From assembly GCA_028280305.1 (NCBI GenBank), contig JANQMC010000070.1:19357-83356 (forward strand): a stretch of DNA of 64,000 nt. Reading direction: 5' to 3'. Position 1 is the stretch's first letter. Every line of letters begins with the position of its first letter. The notes under the pieces were generated by a model, which worked only from the letters and a program-made list of their open reading frames with translations, had not been told where the DNA came from and searched no databases. Of this stretch, positions 52,285-62,581 are shown piece after piece. Made by a program: the position numbers and the translations under genes. Source of the DNA: Pelagibius sp. (lineage in GTDB: Bacteria > Pseudomonadota > Alphaproteobacteria > Kiloniellales > Kiloniellaceae).

Positions 52285-52914
52285 TCAGGCCCTGTAACCC
52301 AGGCCGGTCAGCAGATTGCGGGTCTCCACCAGGGGCAGGCCGACCACATTGGGGTAGGAGCCGATGATCCGCGGGATGAAAGCGGCGGCAAAGCCCTGGA
52401 TGGCATAGCCGCCGGCCTTGCCGCGCCACTCGCCGCTCGCCAGGTAGCCGTCGATCTCAGCCCGGGAAAGCCGCTTGAAGGTCACCGCCGTGGTCACCAG
52501 CGTCTCGGCGCAGCGCCCGTCCGGGGCGCGGGCGACGACGGCGCCCAGCACCCGGTGGCGCCGCCCGGACAACAAGGAAAGGCAGGCTCTTGCCGCGTCT
52601 TCGTTTTCCGGCTTCGGCAGAATACGCCGCCCGACCGCGACCACGGTATCCGCCGCCAGGATGAAGTCGCCGCCATGGCGCCCGGCCACGGCAGCGGCTT
52701 TCTCCGCTGCGATTCGCCTGGCATAGCGCGCGGGCAGTTCGCCCTTCTTCGGTGTTTCGTCAATATCGGCGGGATCGATGTCCGCCGGTGTCATGCCGAT
52801 CTGCTGCAGCAGTTGCAGACGGCGCGGCGAGGCCGAGGCCAGCACAAGCAATGCCGCCTTCGCAGGCTCTGCGGCATCAGCCGAAGCGGTTGCCTTGCCC
52901 TGGGCGACGGCCAT
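52285..52914 (-). CDS. maf: Maf-type nucleoside triphosphate pyrophosphatase
   Basis: A 209-residue house-cleaning pyrophosphatase. It keeps LASASPRRLQLL (the SxxR nucleotide-binding motif), the ADTVVAVGRRILPKP motif with the catalytic Asp, and GKAGGYAIQGFAAAFI. It lies six bases upstream of the RNase E/G gene and follows infA. A 17-residue N-terminal Ala-rich extension is unusual but harmless. Confidence 0.93.
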   Translation of the reverse strand: MAVAQGKATASADAAEPAKAALLVLASASPRRLQLLQQIGMTPADIDPADIDETPKKGELPARYARRIAAEKAAAVAGRHGGDFILAADTVVAVGRRILPKPENEDAARACLSLLSGRRHRVLGAVVARAPDGRCAETLVTTAVTFKRLSRAEIDGYLASGEWRGKAGGYAIQGFAAAFIPRIIGSYPNVVGLPLVETRNLLTGLGYRA

Positions 52915-52930
52915 GCTGCGGCCCGCCGTC

Positions 52931-53149
52931 TTACTTGTAGCGGAAAGTGATGCGGCCCTTGGTCAGGTCATAGGGCGTCATTTCCACGTTCACGCGGTCC
53001 CCCGCCAGAACGCGGATGCGGTGCTTGCGCATCTTGCCGGCCGTGTGGGCCAGCACTTCGTGGTCGTTGTCCAACTTGACGCGGAACATCGCGTTGGGCA
53101 GCAGCTCAACCACGGTACCCTGGAACTCTAGGAGGTCTTCCTTGGCCAT
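52931..53149 (-). CDS. infA: Translation initiation factor IF-1
   Basis: A 72-residue OB-fold protein, the exact usual length. The sequence [28 protein letters not shown], then [35 protein letters not shown], is near-invariant among bacteria. It blocks the A site of the 30S subunit during initiation. It is followed closely by maf. Confidence 0.98.
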   Translation of the reverse strand: MAKEDLLEFQGTVVELLPNAMFRVKLDNDHEVLAHTAGKMRKHRIRVLAGDRVNVEMTPYDLTKGRITFRYK

Positions 53150-53327
53150 CAGTCCTTCGATCTTGAAAGTTCTGCCGAAGCGGATAGCGCCCCGGCCCCG
53201 ATCATCTCCTGATCCCGGCCTCTCACCCCGGGAAAACGCGGCGGATCATACATAAAAGCCCGGCGAAGAACAAACGCCCCGATCAGCCCCGGAAAACACG
53301 GCAAAAAGCCCGGAGATCAGTGGGTTT

Positions 53328-53771
53328 CTAACGATCCGGCTTCAGGTCCAGGGTGAAGCGCTCCTCGATCCGCTTGCGCAGTTGGTCGCGAACCGCGCGA
53401 AAAGCCTGCAGCCGGGTTTCGCGGCTGCCCTCGATCAGGCTGGGATCGAAGGTGTTCCAGAACTCCACGTCGCAGGCCATGGTGCGGGTCAGGTCGACCG
53501 CCTTGTGCTGCGCCTCCGGCGAGAGGGAAATGATCAGGTCGTAAGAGGTGTCCTCCAGATCGTCGAAGGATTTGGAGCGGTGTTTCGAGAGATCGATCCC
53601 GAGCTCGTCCATCACCTCGACCACAAAGCCGTCGACATCCTGCGGGCGCACGCCGACGGAATCGACATAGATCCGATGGCCCAGCAGGTGTTTCAACAGG
53701 GCCTCGCCCATCGGCGAGCGCACGGAATTGTGGCTGCAGGCGAAGAGAACGGCCTCGGGCAGATCGGCCAT
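53328..53771 (-). CDS. Low-molecular-weight protein tyrosine phosphatase/arsenate reductase family
   Basis: A 147-residue protein with the P-loop Cys12-x5-Arg18 (CSHNSVRSP) of LMW-PTP and ArsC proteins near the N-terminus. It has a C-terminal aspartate motif (NTFDPS) that could be the general acid. It lies between UPF0262 and infA, the conserved alphaproteobacterial position, where no arsenic genes are present. A phosphatase role is therefore more likely than arsenate reduction (inference). Confidence 0.88.
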   Translation of the reverse strand: MADLPEAVLFACSHNSVRSPMGEALLKHLLGHRIYVDSVGVRPQDVDGFVVEVMDELGIDLSKHRSKSFDDLEDTSYDLIISLSPEAQHKAVDLTRTMACDVEFWNTFDPSLIEGSRETRLQAFRAVRDQLRKRIEERFTLDLKPDR

Positions 53772-53777
53772 GCGGGC

Positions 53778-54290
53778 CTAACCGCGGATATGCAGGACGC
53801 AGATCAGCGTGAAGAGCCGCCGCGCCGTCTGAAAGTCGATCTCGATCTTGCCCTCAAGGCGCTCGCGCAACAGCTCGGAGCCGTCGTTGTGCAAACCGCG
53901 CCGCCCCATGTCGATGGACTCGATCTTGGCCGGGCTCGCCGTCTTGATCGCGTCGTAGTAGGTCTCGCAGACGGTGAAGTAATCCTTGATCACCCGGCGA
54001 AAGGGCGTCAACGGCAGGGTCACCACCCCGAGACTATCCTGCTGTTCCGTGCGGATGTCCCAGAGCAACCGGTTCTCCGCAATCGACAGATGAAGGTGAT
54101 AGGGGCCGGAAAAGTCGCCGACCGGAAAGAACGAATTCTCCTCCAGCAGATCATAGATCGCGACGGCGCGTTCGTGTTCCACTTCCGGGCTGCGGCGCAC
54201 GACAGAGGAATCGTCCAGGGTGATGTCGGTCAGCTTCTGGCTCGGTCCCGGCGCCTTGTCCGCCGCTTCGCCCCCGCTCTCTTCAGCCAT
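53778..54290 (-). CDS. UPF0262 family protein
   Basis: A 170-residue protein matching UPF0262, an alphaproteobacterial family of unknown function: [51 protein letters not shown] and [45 protein letters not shown] are its signature blocks. It sits between hisD and the LMW phosphatase, as in related genomes. Confidence 0.92.
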   Translation of the reverse strand: MAEESGGEAADKAPGPSQKLTDITLDDSSVVRRSPEVEHERAVAIYDLLEENSFFPVGDFSGPYHLHLSIAENRLLWDIRTEQQDSLGVVTLPLTPFRRVIKDYFTVCETYYDAIKTASPAKIESIDMGRRGLHNDGSELLRERLEGKIEIDFQTARRLFTLICVLHIRG

Positions 54291-54320
54291 GCCCGCTCTG
54301 CCCCCTGGTCTATCGCCGGA

Positions 54321-55628
54321 TCAGGCAGGTTCTGGGTTGGCGGCAAGACGCAGCGCCACCGACTTTGCATGGGCATCGAGGCCCTCAGCCTCCGCCAGAC
54401 GCACGGCGGCCGGGCCGATGGTCTGAAGAGATTCGGCGTCGCAGGCGATCAGCGAGGAACGCTTCATGAAGTCGAGCACCGAGAGCCCGGAGGAAAAGCG
54501 CGCCGAGCGGGCCGTCGGCAGAACGTGATTGGGGCCCGCCAGATAGTCGCCGACAGCCTCCGGCGTATAGCGCCCCAGGAAGATGGCGCCGGCATTGCGG
54601 ATCCGTCTTGCCAGGGCATCGGGGTCGGCCACCGCCAGTTCCAGGTGCTCGGGCGCGATACGGTCGGTCAGAGCCGGCGCCTCCTCCATCGATGCAAGCG
54701 TGATCACGGCACCGTGGCAGCGCCAGCTCTCTGCGGCGATGGTGCCGCGCGGCAGCGCCGCGAGCTGAGATTCGACCGCCGCGACGACGGCATCGGCAAA
54801 GTCCGCATCGTCGGTCATCAGGATCGACTGCGCGGCGGTATCGTGTTCAGCCTGGGACAGCAGATCGGCGGCGATCAGGTCCGGGCGGTTGTCGCCATCG
54901 GCCACCACCAGAATTTCCGACGGACCGGCAATCATGTCGATACCGACGGTCCCGAAGACCCGGCGTTTGGCGGCAGCCACATAGGCGTTGCCGGGACCGA
55001 CGATCTTGTCGACGGGGGCGATGGTCGCGGTGCCGTAGGCCAGGGCGGCAACCGCCTGGGCGCCGCCGATGCGATAGACCTCGGTCACCCCGGCCAGACG
55101 CGCCGCCGCCAGGACCAGCGGGTTCACCACGCCGTCTGGGGTCGGCACGGTCATCACCAGGCGCTCAACCCCGGCAACCTTGGCCGGCAGCGCGTTCATC
55201 AGCACCGAGGAAGGATAGGCGGCGGTACCGCCGGGAACATAGAGGCCGGCGGCCTGAACCGCGGTCCAGCGATGCCCCAGCCGCACCCCGGCCGCATCGC
55301 GGTAGTCGAGATCTTCGGGTTTCTGGCGGCGGTGATAGTCGGCAATGCGCTCGGCCGCCAGTTCCAGAGCCGCCAGCGTTTCCGGGTCGCATCGGCCCGC
55401 GGCTTCCGCCAGCTCGGCTTCGGAAAACCGCAACGTCTCCGCGCTCAGTTCCAGACGATCAAAGCGCGCCGTGTAGCGCAGCACCGCCGCGTCGCCCTCC
55501 CGGCGAACCGCCGTCAGGATTTCGGCGACGGCGGCATCGACGTCCTCGTCGGTCTCGCGCTTGCTGCCCAGCAGGGCGGCGAAGGCGGTTTCGAAATCCC
55601 TGTCGCTGCTGTTCAGCCTAAGCGGCAT
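54321..55628 (-). CDS. hisD: Histidinol dehydrogenase
   Basis: Last step of histidine synthesis: NAD-dependent four-electron oxidation of histidinol to histidine. The 435-residue protein has [50 protein letters not shown] and the zinc/substrate motif [10 protein letters not shown]. The ATG at 55628 overlaps the hisG stop by 11 bases, so the genes are coupled. Confidence 0.95.
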   Translation of the reverse strand: MPLRLNSSDRDFETAFAALLGSKRETDEDVDAAVAEILTAVRREGDAAVLRYTARFDRLELSAETLRFSEAELAEAAGRCDPETLAALELAAERIADYHRRQKPEDLDYRDAAGVRLGHRWTAVQAAGLYVPGGTAAYPSSVLMNALPAKVAGVERLVMTVPTPDGVVNPLVLAAARLAGVTEVYRIGGAQAVAALAYGTATIAPVDKIVGPGNAYVAAAKRRVFGTVGIDMIAGPSEILVVADGDNRPDLIAADLLSQAEHDTAAQSILMTDDADFADAVVAAVESQLAALPRGTIAAESWRCHGAVITLASMEEAPALTDRIAPEHLELAVADPDALARRIRNAGAIFLGRYTPEAVGDYLAGPNHVLPTARSARFSSGLSVLDFMKRSSLIACDAESLQTIGPAAVRLAEAEGLDAHAKSVALRLAANPEPA

Positions 55629-56280
55629 CGGCGACCTCGCGGAAGCGCTCGACCAGGTCGGAGAGTTCCTCCGAGCGTGTCTTGAAGGCGGCACGGTTGA
55701 CGACCAGGCGCGAGGTCACCTCGGCAATGGTTTCCATCTCCACCAGGTCGTTGGCCCGCAGGGTCGAGCCGGTGGAAACCAGATCGACAATGCGGCGGCA
55801 GAGCCCCAGACCGGGCGCCAGCTCCATGGCGCCGTTCAGCTTGATGCACTCCGCCTGCACGCCGCGCGCGGCAAAGTGCCGCCGGGTGATTTCCGGATAC
55901 TTGGTCGCAACACGGATATGGCTCCAGCGGCTGGGGTCGTCGCTTTCCGCCAGATGCCGCGGGGCGGCGACCGACAGGCGGCAATGACCGATATCCAGGT
56001 CGACCGGCGCATAGAGCTCCGGGTAGTCGAACTCCATCAGGATGTCGTTGCCCGCAACCCCCAGGTGGGCGGCACCGAAAGCGACGAAGGTGGCCACGTC
56101 GAAGGAGCGGACGCGGATGATGTCCAGGCCCGGCAGGTTGGTCGAAAAGCGCAGCTGGCGGGCATTATCGTCGGCAAAAGCCGCCTCCGGCTCGATCCCC
56201 ACCCGGGTCATCAGAGGCGTCAGTTCCTTCAGGATACGGCCCTTGGGCACAGCCAGGATCAGGGCTTCGTTCGAGGTCAC
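55618..56280 (-). CDS. hisG: ATP phosphoribosyltransferase, short (HisZ-dependent) form
   Basis: First and feedback-controlled step of histidine synthesis. The 220-residue protein keeps [30 protein letters not shown] and the PRPP-binding stretch [14 protein letters not shown] but lacks the C-terminal regulatory domain of long HisG. It is therefore the short form that needs the HisZ subunit, which is not in this window. Start: GTG at 56280 with GGAG seven bases upstream (frame opens further only at a TTG). Confidence 0.93.
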   Translation of the reverse strand: MTSNEALILAVPKGRILKELTPLMTRVGIEPEAAFADDNARQLRFSTNLPGLDIIRVRSFDVATFVAFGAAHLGVAGNDILMEFDYPELYAPVDLDIGHCRLSVAAPRHLAESDDPSRWSHIRVATKYPEITRRHFAARGVQAECIKLNGAMELAPGLGLCRRIVDLVSTGSTLRANDLVEMETIAEVTSRLVVNRAAFKTRSEELSDLVERFREVADAA

Positions 56281-56460
56281 GCTCAGGCTCCACTGGTTTT
56301 CGTCAGTAAAGGCCGGACCTTCCAAGGCCGGCGGATATAGCTGGAAGCGGTGGAAGCGGCCGCTCCAGCCGCCCTGGTATGGCTATTTTTGCCTGGAATT
56401 GCCACCGCCTTTTTTCCGCAGCCGGGGCTGAAAATCGGACGGATCAGGCGGCCAGCCCGG

Positions 56461-57030
56461 CTAGTTGCCGCTGCTTTCCGACTGCGCCTCGGCCTTATCG
56501 CCATCCCCGGGGGAATCTGAGGCACCGTCGTGGGCGCCATCATGATCGGGACGCCAGCGGGTCGGCCAGGGCCGGCCGAGGTCTTCCAGATGGCAGTGCA
56601 CCGAGGCGATCTCCAGGCGCACCGCCGCATCCCCGGAGAACAACAGGGTGATCGACCGGGGCTCCGAGGTGATGGTCAGCAGGCTCAGAATCTCGTCCTT
56701 GTCCGCCGGCGACATGCCGCGGAAACGCACACGCTCCACCTTGTCGAAGCAAATCCCGCTGTTGACCCGCTCAAAAGGCGGCGAATTGTCGCTGTCGTCG
56801 AAGGCGGCATCTTCGCCTTCGGGCATCTCCACCGGCTGGGACGGTGCAGGGGTTTCCGCCGCCTGATCCTTCGGCCATTGAAAACGGTTGGCGACCATGA
56901 CGAAGCGCTTTTCCTTGGCCAGGAAAGCCATGTCGGCCAGGGGCACCAGGGCGTCCTGCAACAGGGCCGCGATGACGTCCATGTCCTCCGGATCCAGGGC
57001 CCGAAGTTTCAGCGGCGCGGTTTCTGACAT
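56461..57030 (-). CDS. DUF2948 family protein
   Basis: A 189-residue protein of the alphaproteobacterial DUF2948 family: LKLRALDPEDMDVIAALLQDALVPLADM, RFVMVANRFQW, and LLFSGDAAVRLEIASVHCHLEDLGRPWPT. A Pro/Asp/Glu-rich loop interrupts the middle, and the tail is acidic. Function unknown. It is encoded between murA and hisG, the usual place. Confidence 0.92.
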   Translation of the reverse strand: MSETAPLKLRALDPEDMDVIAALLQDALVPLADMAFLAKEKRFVMVANRFQWPKDQAAETPAPSQPVEMPEGEDAAFDDSDNSPPFERVNSGICFDKVERVRFRGMSPADKDEILSLLTITSEPRSITLLFSGDAAVRLEIASVHCHLEDLGRPWPTRWRPDHDGAHDGASDSPGDGDKAEAQSESSGN

Positions 57031-57055
57031 TGCGGCGTCTCCGTCCCTTCCATCC

Positions 57056-58345
57056 CTAGCGCGGCGCCTGGCGGCGCGCGATGTCGGCGCCGCAGGCAGC
57101 CAGCTTCTGTTCCAGACACTCGTAGCCGCGGTCCAGGTGATAGACCCGGTTCAGCACGGTCTCCCCCTCCGCGGCCAGGCCGGCGAGGACCAAGGAGACC
57201 GAGGCGCGCAGATCGGTCGCCATGACCTCGGCGCCGGTCAGCGTTTCCTGCCCGCGCACCAGGGCGGAGGCCCCATGCACATTGACGCTGGCACCCATGC
57301 GGCTGAGTTCCGGCACGTGCATAAAGCGGTTCTCGAAGATTGATTCGGTGATCATGGAGGCCCCTTCGGCCGTGGACATAAGGGCCATGGTCTGGGCCTG
57401 CAGGTCGGTGGGAAAACCGGGATAGGGCTCCGTCATCACATCGACGCCCTGCACCCGCCCGTTGGCCCGCTGCACCTTGAGGCCGCGGTTGGTTTCCTGC
57501 ACCACGATCCCGGCCTCGGTCAGAACCTTGATCACCGCAGACAGGTGGTCGGCGCGGCCGCCGATCAGATCCAGTTCGCCGTCGGTGATTGCCGCCGCCA
57601 TGGCATAGGTGCCGGTCTCGATGCGGTCGGCGACCACGCTGTGGCTGGCGCCATGCAGCCTGTCGACCCCGCGCACGGTGATACGGTCGCTGCCCAGCCC
57701 CTCGATCTCCGCGCCCATCTTGATCAGGCAGTCGCCGAGGTCGATGACCTCCGGCTCGCGGGCGGCATTCACCAACTGGGTCTCGCCCTTGGCGAGGCAG
57801 GCCGCCATCAGCAGGTTCTCCGTCGCCCCCACCGAGACCTTGGGAAAGACCACCGAAGCGCCGACGAGCCCTTTGGGCGCCGAGGCATAGATGTAGCCTT
57901 CCTTCAGCTCGATTTCCGCCCCCAGCCGTTCCAGACCGTTGAGGTGCAGATCCACCGGGCGGGTGCCGATGGCGCAGCCGCCGGGCAGGGAAACCTGAGC
58001 CCGTCCTTCGCGCGCCAGGATCGGCCCCAGGACCAGCACCGAGGCGCGCATCTTCCGCACCAGATCGTAGGGCGCCACCACCGAGGTGATTTCAGCCGCC
58101 TGCAGGTCGAGGACCCCGCCGTTGCTGCCGTTCTTTACCCCACCGTTCATATGCAGATTGACGCCGTGCTGGGCCAGCAGACGGGCCATGGTGGCGATGT
58201 CGGCAAGGTGCGGCACGTTGGAAAGCGCCAGCGTTTCCTCGGTCAGCAGGCTGGCGGCCATCAGCGGCAGCGCGGCATTCTTCGCCCCGCTGATCCTGAT
58301 CTCGCCCTTCAACGGCTTGCCGCCCCGGATAACGATCTGGTCCAT
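57056..58345 (-). CDS. murA: UDP-N-acetylglucosamine 1-carboxyvinyltransferase
   Basis: First committed step of peptidoglycan synthesis, adding enolpyruvate from PEP to UDP-GlcNAc. The 429-residue protein starts [23 protein letters not shown] and has the active-site cysteine in [18 protein letters not shown], the residue attacked by fosfomycin. ATG at 58345 is preferred to an in-frame GTG six bases earlier because of the spacing from GAGG. Confidence 0.96.
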   Translation of the reverse strand: MDQIVIRGGKPLKGEIRISGAKNAALPLMAASLLTEETLALSNVPHLADIATMARLLAQHGVNLHMNGGVKNGSNGGVLDLQAAEITSVVAPYDLVRKMRASVLVLGPILAREGRAQVSLPGGCAIGTRPVDLHLNGLERLGAEIELKEGYIYASAPKGLVGASVVFPKVSVGATENLLMAACLAKGETQLVNAAREPEVIDLGDCLIKMGAEIEGLGSDRITVRGVDRLHGASHSVVADRIETGTYAMAAAITDGELDLIGGRADHLSAVIKVLTEAGIVVQETNRGLKVQRANGRVQGVDVMTEPYPGFPTDLQAQTMALMSTAEGASMITESIFENRFMHVPELSRMGASVNVHGASALVRGQETLTGAEVMATDLRASVSLVLAGLAAEGETVLNRVYHLDRGYECLEQKLAACGADIARRQAPR

Positions 58346-58401
58346 GCTCACTTCACCTCACAGCCGGCGCCAGGCGGCCGGCGAAAATCCCAATATCGAT
58401 G

Positions 58402-58956
58402 CTAAAGCCGCGGCAGCGTAACGCCGCGCTGGCCCATGTACTTGCCCGCCCGGTCGGCGTAGGAGACATCCGGCGCCGAAGCCCCCTTCAGGAACAGAAA
58501 CTGGCAGGCGCCTTCATTGGCGTAGACCTTGGCGGGCAGCGGCGTGGTGTTGGAGAACTCCAGCGTCACATGGCCCTCCCACTCCGGCTCCAGCGGTGTC
58601 ACGTTGACGATGATCCCGCAGCGCGCATAGGTCGACTTGCCGAGGCAAATCACCAGAACGTCGCGCGGAATACGAAAGTATTCAACCGTCCGCGCCAGCA
58701 CAAAAGAGTTCGGCGGGATGATGCAGACCTCGGTGTCGCGCTCGACAAAGCTCTGATCCGAGAAGTTCTTGGGGTCCACCAGCGCGTTGTCGACATTGGT
58801 GAAAATCTTGAACTCGCTGGCCACCCGGGCGTCGTAGCCATAGGAACTGACACCATAGGAGATCACGCCGTCACGGCGCTGCGCCTCGACGTAGGGCTCA
58901 ATCATGCCCTCGGTCTCGGCCATTTCGCGAATCCAACTGTCCGGCATGATGGCCAT
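58402..58956 (-). CDS. dcd: dCTP deaminase
   Basis: Deaminates dCTP to dUTP for dTMP synthesis. The 184-residue trimeric-dUTPase-fold protein has [16 protein letters not shown], the catalytic Glu in [11 protein letters not shown], and a C-terminal [20 protein letters not shown] at 58956 has GGGAG upstream; a GTG nine bases earlier is less well placed. It lies upstream of murA on the same strand with a gap of 56 bases. Confidence 0.95.
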   Translation of the reverse strand: MAIMPDSWIREMAETEGMIEPYVEAQRRDGVISYGVSSYGYDARVASEFKIFTNVDNALVDPKNFSDQSFVERDTEVCIIPPNSFVLARTVEYFRIPRDVLVICLGKSTYARCGIIVNVTPLEPEWEGHVTLEFSNTTPLPAKVYANEGACQFLFLKGASAPDVSYADRAGKYMGQRGVTLPRL

Positions 58957-58985
58957 GGCCGTCACGCTCCCCCGCTATTAAAGGT

Positions 58986-59014
58986 CAAAAGCCCGTTCGG
59001 GCCCGGAAATCGGG
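58986..59014 (-). terminator. Possible terminator upstream of dcd
   Basis: Reading the minus strand, GCCCGATTTCCGGGC and then GCCCGAACGGGC form two short tandem hairpins followed by TTTTGACCTTT. The stems are only four to five pairs, so the assignment is tentative; it would separate the small gene at 59146 from dcd. Confidence 0.35.
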
Positions 59015-59145
59015 CAAAGATGTAGGCCTCCGGGCGCCCCGGGCCGGTGCTGCCCGGGAATGGCGCGTTTCTACTGGAAAGGCCGCAAATCCACAAGAAA
59101 GTCGCGGCTAAGGCTCCGCTGAGCCACACAGACCCCAAAATCACC

Positions 59146-59328
59146 TCAGTCCCGGCCCCCGCCTTCGCCGGAATCCTCGGCCTCTTCAGCCGCCGAGCGT
59201 CCACGTTGCTGGGCCTTGCGCTTCCTCAGATTGTCGCGCAAAGCCGCAGCCAGGCGCTGCTCACGCCCTTCCGTTCCTCCCTGGGTCCCAGAGACTCTGG
59301 AGTCGGCTTTCTTGCTTTCCGGCGGCAT
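59146..59328 (-). CDS. Small basic conserved protein
   Basis: A 60-residue protein with a helical basic core REQRLAAALRDNLRKRKAQQRGR, the pattern of short 'AxLRxNLxRRKAQ' proteins found beside murA/dcd-type clusters of Alphaproteobacteria. Ends are disordered. Function unknown. The rest of the interval between dcd and tRNA-Thr (58957-59145 and 59329-59558) shows no other credible gene. Confidence 0.55.
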   Translation of the reverse strand: MPPESKKADSRVSGTQGGTEGREQRLAAALRDNLRKRKAQQRGRSAAEEAEDSGEGGGRD

Positions 59329-59558
59329 GGCGCGAGACTGCCGCCCGATTGTGGCAAGGTCAAGGCCGTCCGAAAGGCCCCCCGCCCCCCGCAGACAGCC
59401 GGAAACGGGCCCTTAAGCGGGCCTTAAAGGCTGATCCGCTATCCCTTTTCGCCGCTGCCGCGGTGGGACAAACCGCTTCTGGAAATCGCTGCGGAAGCGC
59501 TTGCCATCACGCCTTACCGGTGGCATGTTCCGCCCGCATCAGGCAGATGCCCTCCAGT

Positions 59559-59633
59559 GCCGCCGTAGCTCAGGGGTAGAGCACACCCTTGGTAAGGGTG
59601 GGGTCGGGTGTTCAATTCACCCCGGCGGCACCA
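59559..59633 (+). tRNA. tRNA-Thr (GGT)
   Basis: A 75-base cloverleaf: acceptor GCCGCCG/CGGCGGC, D-arm AGCTCAGGGGTAGAGC, anticodon arm ACCCT-TGGTA-AGGGT with anticodon GGT, T-arm GGGTGTTCAATTCACCC and encoded CCA. A T-rich stretch (CCATTTTCCCTTTTT) follows and may end transcription. Confidence 0.95.
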
Positions 59634-59672
59634 TTTTCCCTTTTTGCCAACCGCGCTTTTTGGCGCAACGCC

Positions 59673-60521
59673 CTAGCGTTCGAGCTTAATCTCGACGCGG
59701 CGATTGCGGATCTCCGGCTCCTGCACGGCGACCACGGGATCGGCCTTGCCGTAGCCGGCTCCGACGATCTTCTCTTTCTCGATACCGCTCTCGACCAGGA
59801 AGTTGATCACCTCGTTGGCGCGCTGCTCCGAGAGAACCTCGTTGTAGAGATCGCTGCCCATCAGGTCGGTGTAGCCGCTGACATTGATCGTCTGGTAGCC
59901 CGCTTTCTGCGCCGCCTCTACCACGTCGGCCAAGGCCGTGCGCGCATCCACCGTCAAATCGGATTTATCGAATTCGAAAAGAACCGTGTAAGGCCCCGGC
60001 AGCGGCTCCGGTGTCGGCGGCGGCGGTGCGGCGGCGACGGTCGGTTGCTCCTCGATGCTGGCCAACGCCGTCAAAAACTCCTCGCGGCAACCGGCGATAT
60101 CACCCGGCTGACGGTTCTCCTCCTGCTCCTGCATCCAGCAGTCAAAAGCGATCTGGGCGTCGACCGTCTCCTGCGGCTTGCGCGCGGCAGAGCCTGCGGC
60201 TTGAGCGGCGATTAGGCGCTGACGGGCGGAAGCCAACTCGGCGGTCTTGTCGGCAGGTAGCCTACGCGCCTCGATCGCTTCGGGCTCCACACCGCCGCCG
60301 GCAGCGGCATCGATGGCGCGCGACGCGAAGCGGTCGGAATCCCCGTAGTCGCCTTCCTCATATTCGTTTCGCGCGAGCGTCAGATAGCCGTCATAGAGTT
60401 CGCGGTCGTAAGCCGTGCCTTGCGGCGAAATATTTTCAGCCTGCTCCAACCCCGTGCCGCTGCATGCGGCCAGGACGAGCAGCCCAAGCGATGACATTGC
60501 AATTGCCAATTTCCCGTTCAT
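59673..60521 (-). CDS. OmpA-family lipoprotein
   Basis: A 282-residue outer-membrane-type lipoprotein: signal peptide with lipobox LVLAACSG, a helical middle region (about 30-160), a Pro-rich linker (APPPPTPEPLPGP), then a C-terminal OmpA peptidoglycan-binding domain (about 170-282) with VNVSGYTD-like TINVSGYTDLMGSD and LSEQRANEVINFLVESGI and the NRRVEIKL end. It probably ties the outer membrane to the cell wall. It converges with tRNA-Thr. Confidence 0.9.
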   Translation of the reverse strand: MNGKLAIAMSSLGLLVLAACSGTGLEQAENISPQGTAYDRELYDGYLTLARNEYEEGDYGDSDRFASRAIDAAAGGGVEPEAIEARRLPADKTAELASARQRLIAAQAAGSAARKPQETVDAQIAFDCWMQEQEENRQPGDIAGCREEFLTALASIEEQPTVAAAPPPPTPEPLPGPYTVLFEFDKSDLTVDARTALADVVEAAQKAGYQTINVSGYTDLMGSDLYNEVLSEQRANEVINFLVESGIEKEKIVGAGYGKADPVVAVQEPEIRNRRVEIKLER

Positions 60522-61186
60522 GGTCTGATGCTCCCTTGTGATTTGCTTTCAAGCGGAGTTCTTGCCGGCCCCGTCGAAGATGCCGCCACGCTCCGCCGCT
60601 CGGTCTTCGGGAAGCTTGCCGCCGTAATGAGCTGCCTGCTCCCCAGGCTTGAGAGACCCCAGGGTTTGCGAGACCCGGATAAAACTCACGTCACCACCCA
60701 ATCCCCAGCAAGAGGACCGCTAGGGAGCGGAGAGCACAGGGGTCGGCCAACTAAACGAAGCAGCGAGATCTATCCTGTACTCAAATGCAACTGACTCCCT
60801 AAGGTTGCACTGCAACGCCGCTGATATTCCACAGCAATGACGGATTTTGGCACGCAAATTTCTCTCAACCTCAGATTCATTACGCGCCCGGAACGCCTTC
60901 CGGCAAGGGACAAAAAGGGTACTAAGCATAAGCTATAGTTGCAGGTACTTAATCCTATAATTGGCTATAAATGTACTATCCAGGGCGTTTTGGACTCGGC
61001 ATCGGGGCCCAGGCCGGCATCATCCCCATCAGGCACTCATCGCCGCACCATCATCAAGCCTTGCAGCGAAAGTCTGGCTGCCGCCCGTATTGAGCATCCC
61101 TGCGGTCGGCTGGGGGTGCTATGGGAGAAAGCAGACACAGCCCGCCCAGCCCCGACGCAACCGCTCGACAAGGCAGCCACTTTCCC
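60522..61186. other. Large non-coding interval with repeated TTGCA motifs
   Basis: 665 bases between divergent genes with no credible gene. GTTGCACTGCAAC (60804-60816) is a perfect inverted repeat; the same half-site occurs at 60786-60791 and 60938-60943. An AT-rich segment (60920-60980) contains TATAAT at 60956 but no matching -35. It probably holds the promoters of the OmpA-type lipoprotein and of the MFS gene. Confidence 0.4.
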
Positions 61187-62437
61187 ATGACCACCCTGCT
61201 GTCCTTCGCCGCGCTCTTTCTGTCGATCTTCCTGGTGCAGATGGGGTCGGGCTCGCTGGGCCCGCTGGATGCGCTCTCCGGGTCGGTGCTCGGCTTCACC
61301 ACCGAGGAGATCGGCCTGCTCGGCTCGGCGCACTTCTTCGGCTTTTTCCTGGGCTGCTACATCACACCGCGTCTGGTCGGCGATATCGGCCATTCCCGGA
61401 CCTTCGCGGCGGCAGCAGCGATCGGCGCCATCGGCGCGCTGCTGCACCCGGTGCTTGAAGGCCCTGTCTACTGGGCATTTCTGCGCGTGCTCACCGGTCT
61501 GGCCATCGCGGCCGCTTACACGGTGATCGAGTCCTGGCTGCAGGCCAAGACCGAGAACCAGAACCGCGGCCGGGTCTATGGGCTGTTCCGCGTCGTCGAC
61601 CTGATCGGCGCGGTCAGCGCCCAGGGCATGATCGCCATTCTCGAGCCCGCAAGCTATGCGGCCTACAACATCGTCGCCATGTTCTGCTGTATCTGCCTGC
61701 TGCCGCTGGCCCTGACCCAGCGTGCCGCCCCGAAGACGCCGGATGCCCCAAGACTGCACCCGATCAAGGCCCTGCTGTTGTCGCCGACCGCCATCATGGG
61801 CGTGGTGGTTGCCGGCGTGACCAGCGCCAGCTTCCGCATGGTCGGACCGGTCTACGGCGTGGAAAACGAACTCGGCCAGGGACAGATCGCCATCTTTCTG
61901 GCTTCGGGCATGCTCGGCGGCATCGCCGCGCAGTATCCGATCGGCTGGACCGCCGACAAGACCGACCGGCGCATGGTGCTGTTGATGCTGTCGATTATCG
62001 CCGCCGTTACTTGCCTGGGCATCGGCTATCTGGTCGAACCCGGCAATGCGGCGATGATCTATCTCGCCGCCTTTGTCTTCGGCACCACGGCCTTTCCGAT
62101 CTACTCGGTCTCGGCGGCCTATGCCAACGACTTTGCCGAGCCGGACTTCATGGTGGAACTGAGCGCCGCCCTCATCTTCTTCTTCTCGCTCGGCGCCATC
62201 GTCAGCCCGGCGATTTCCGCCTGGCTGATCGCCCTGGCCGGGGCCAACGCCATGTTCGTCTTCATGGCGGGGGTACATCTTTTGCTGGTCGCCTTCACCC
62301 TCTTCCGCATGACCCGGCGCGCCGGCGCCGAGCCGCGCGCACCCTATCGCTACCTGCCCCGCACCTCGATGATCCTGGGGCGGCTGGCCCGGGGCAGCGA
62401 CGGGAACGGAAAGGGAGAGGGCAAACACAAAGACTGA
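61187..62437 (+). CDS. MFS transporter (YcaD-like)
   Basis: A 416-residue membrane protein with about 12 helices. Loop motifs include GCYITPRLVGDIGHSRTFA after helix 2 and IGWTADKTDRRMVLL in the second half, both MFS A-type loops (RxGRR-like). The ESWLQAKTENQNRGRVYGLF segment resembles the YcaD/UMF group. Substrate and direction unknown. ATG at 61187 is where the first helix begins; upstream frame is polar. Only a weak AAGG precedes it. Confidence 0.87.
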   Translation: MTTLLSFAALFLSIFLVQMGSGSLGPLDALSGSVLGFTTEEIGLLGSAHFFGFFLGCYITPRLVGDIGHSRTFAAAAAIGAIGALLHPVLEGPVYWAFLRVLTGLAIAAAYTVIESWLQAKTENQNRGRVYGLFRVVDLIGAVSAQGMIAILEPASYAAYNIVAMFCCICLLPLALTQRAAPKTPDAPRLHPIKALLLSPTAIMGVVVAGVTSASFRMVGPVYGVENELGQGQIAIFLASGMLGGIAAQYPIGWTADKTDRRMVLLMLSIIAAVTCLGIGYLVEPGNAAMIYLAAFVFGTTAFPIYSVSAAYANDFAEPDFMVELSAALIFFFSLGAIVSPAISAWLIALAGANAMFVFMAGVHLLLVAFTLFRMTRRAGAEPRAPYRYLPRTSMILGRLARGSDGNGKGEGKHKD

Positions 62438-62581
62438 CGCAAGACCGACAGCGCCTAGCGCGATCCGGCCAATGTAGCGGCCAGTGGAACTGCGGCAGCC
62501 ACCGCGGCGCTGGCAGGCCGTGAACCGCCGTGGCAAGCTGCGCCCCCGTCGGCCGTCCCTTGTTGTTTCGGATTCTCTTTC

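Noticed and set aside
60528..60794. Small plus-strand ORF of 88 residues in the long intergenic region
   Set aside because: No ribosome-binding site, no recognisable sequence, and composition like random GC-rich DNA.
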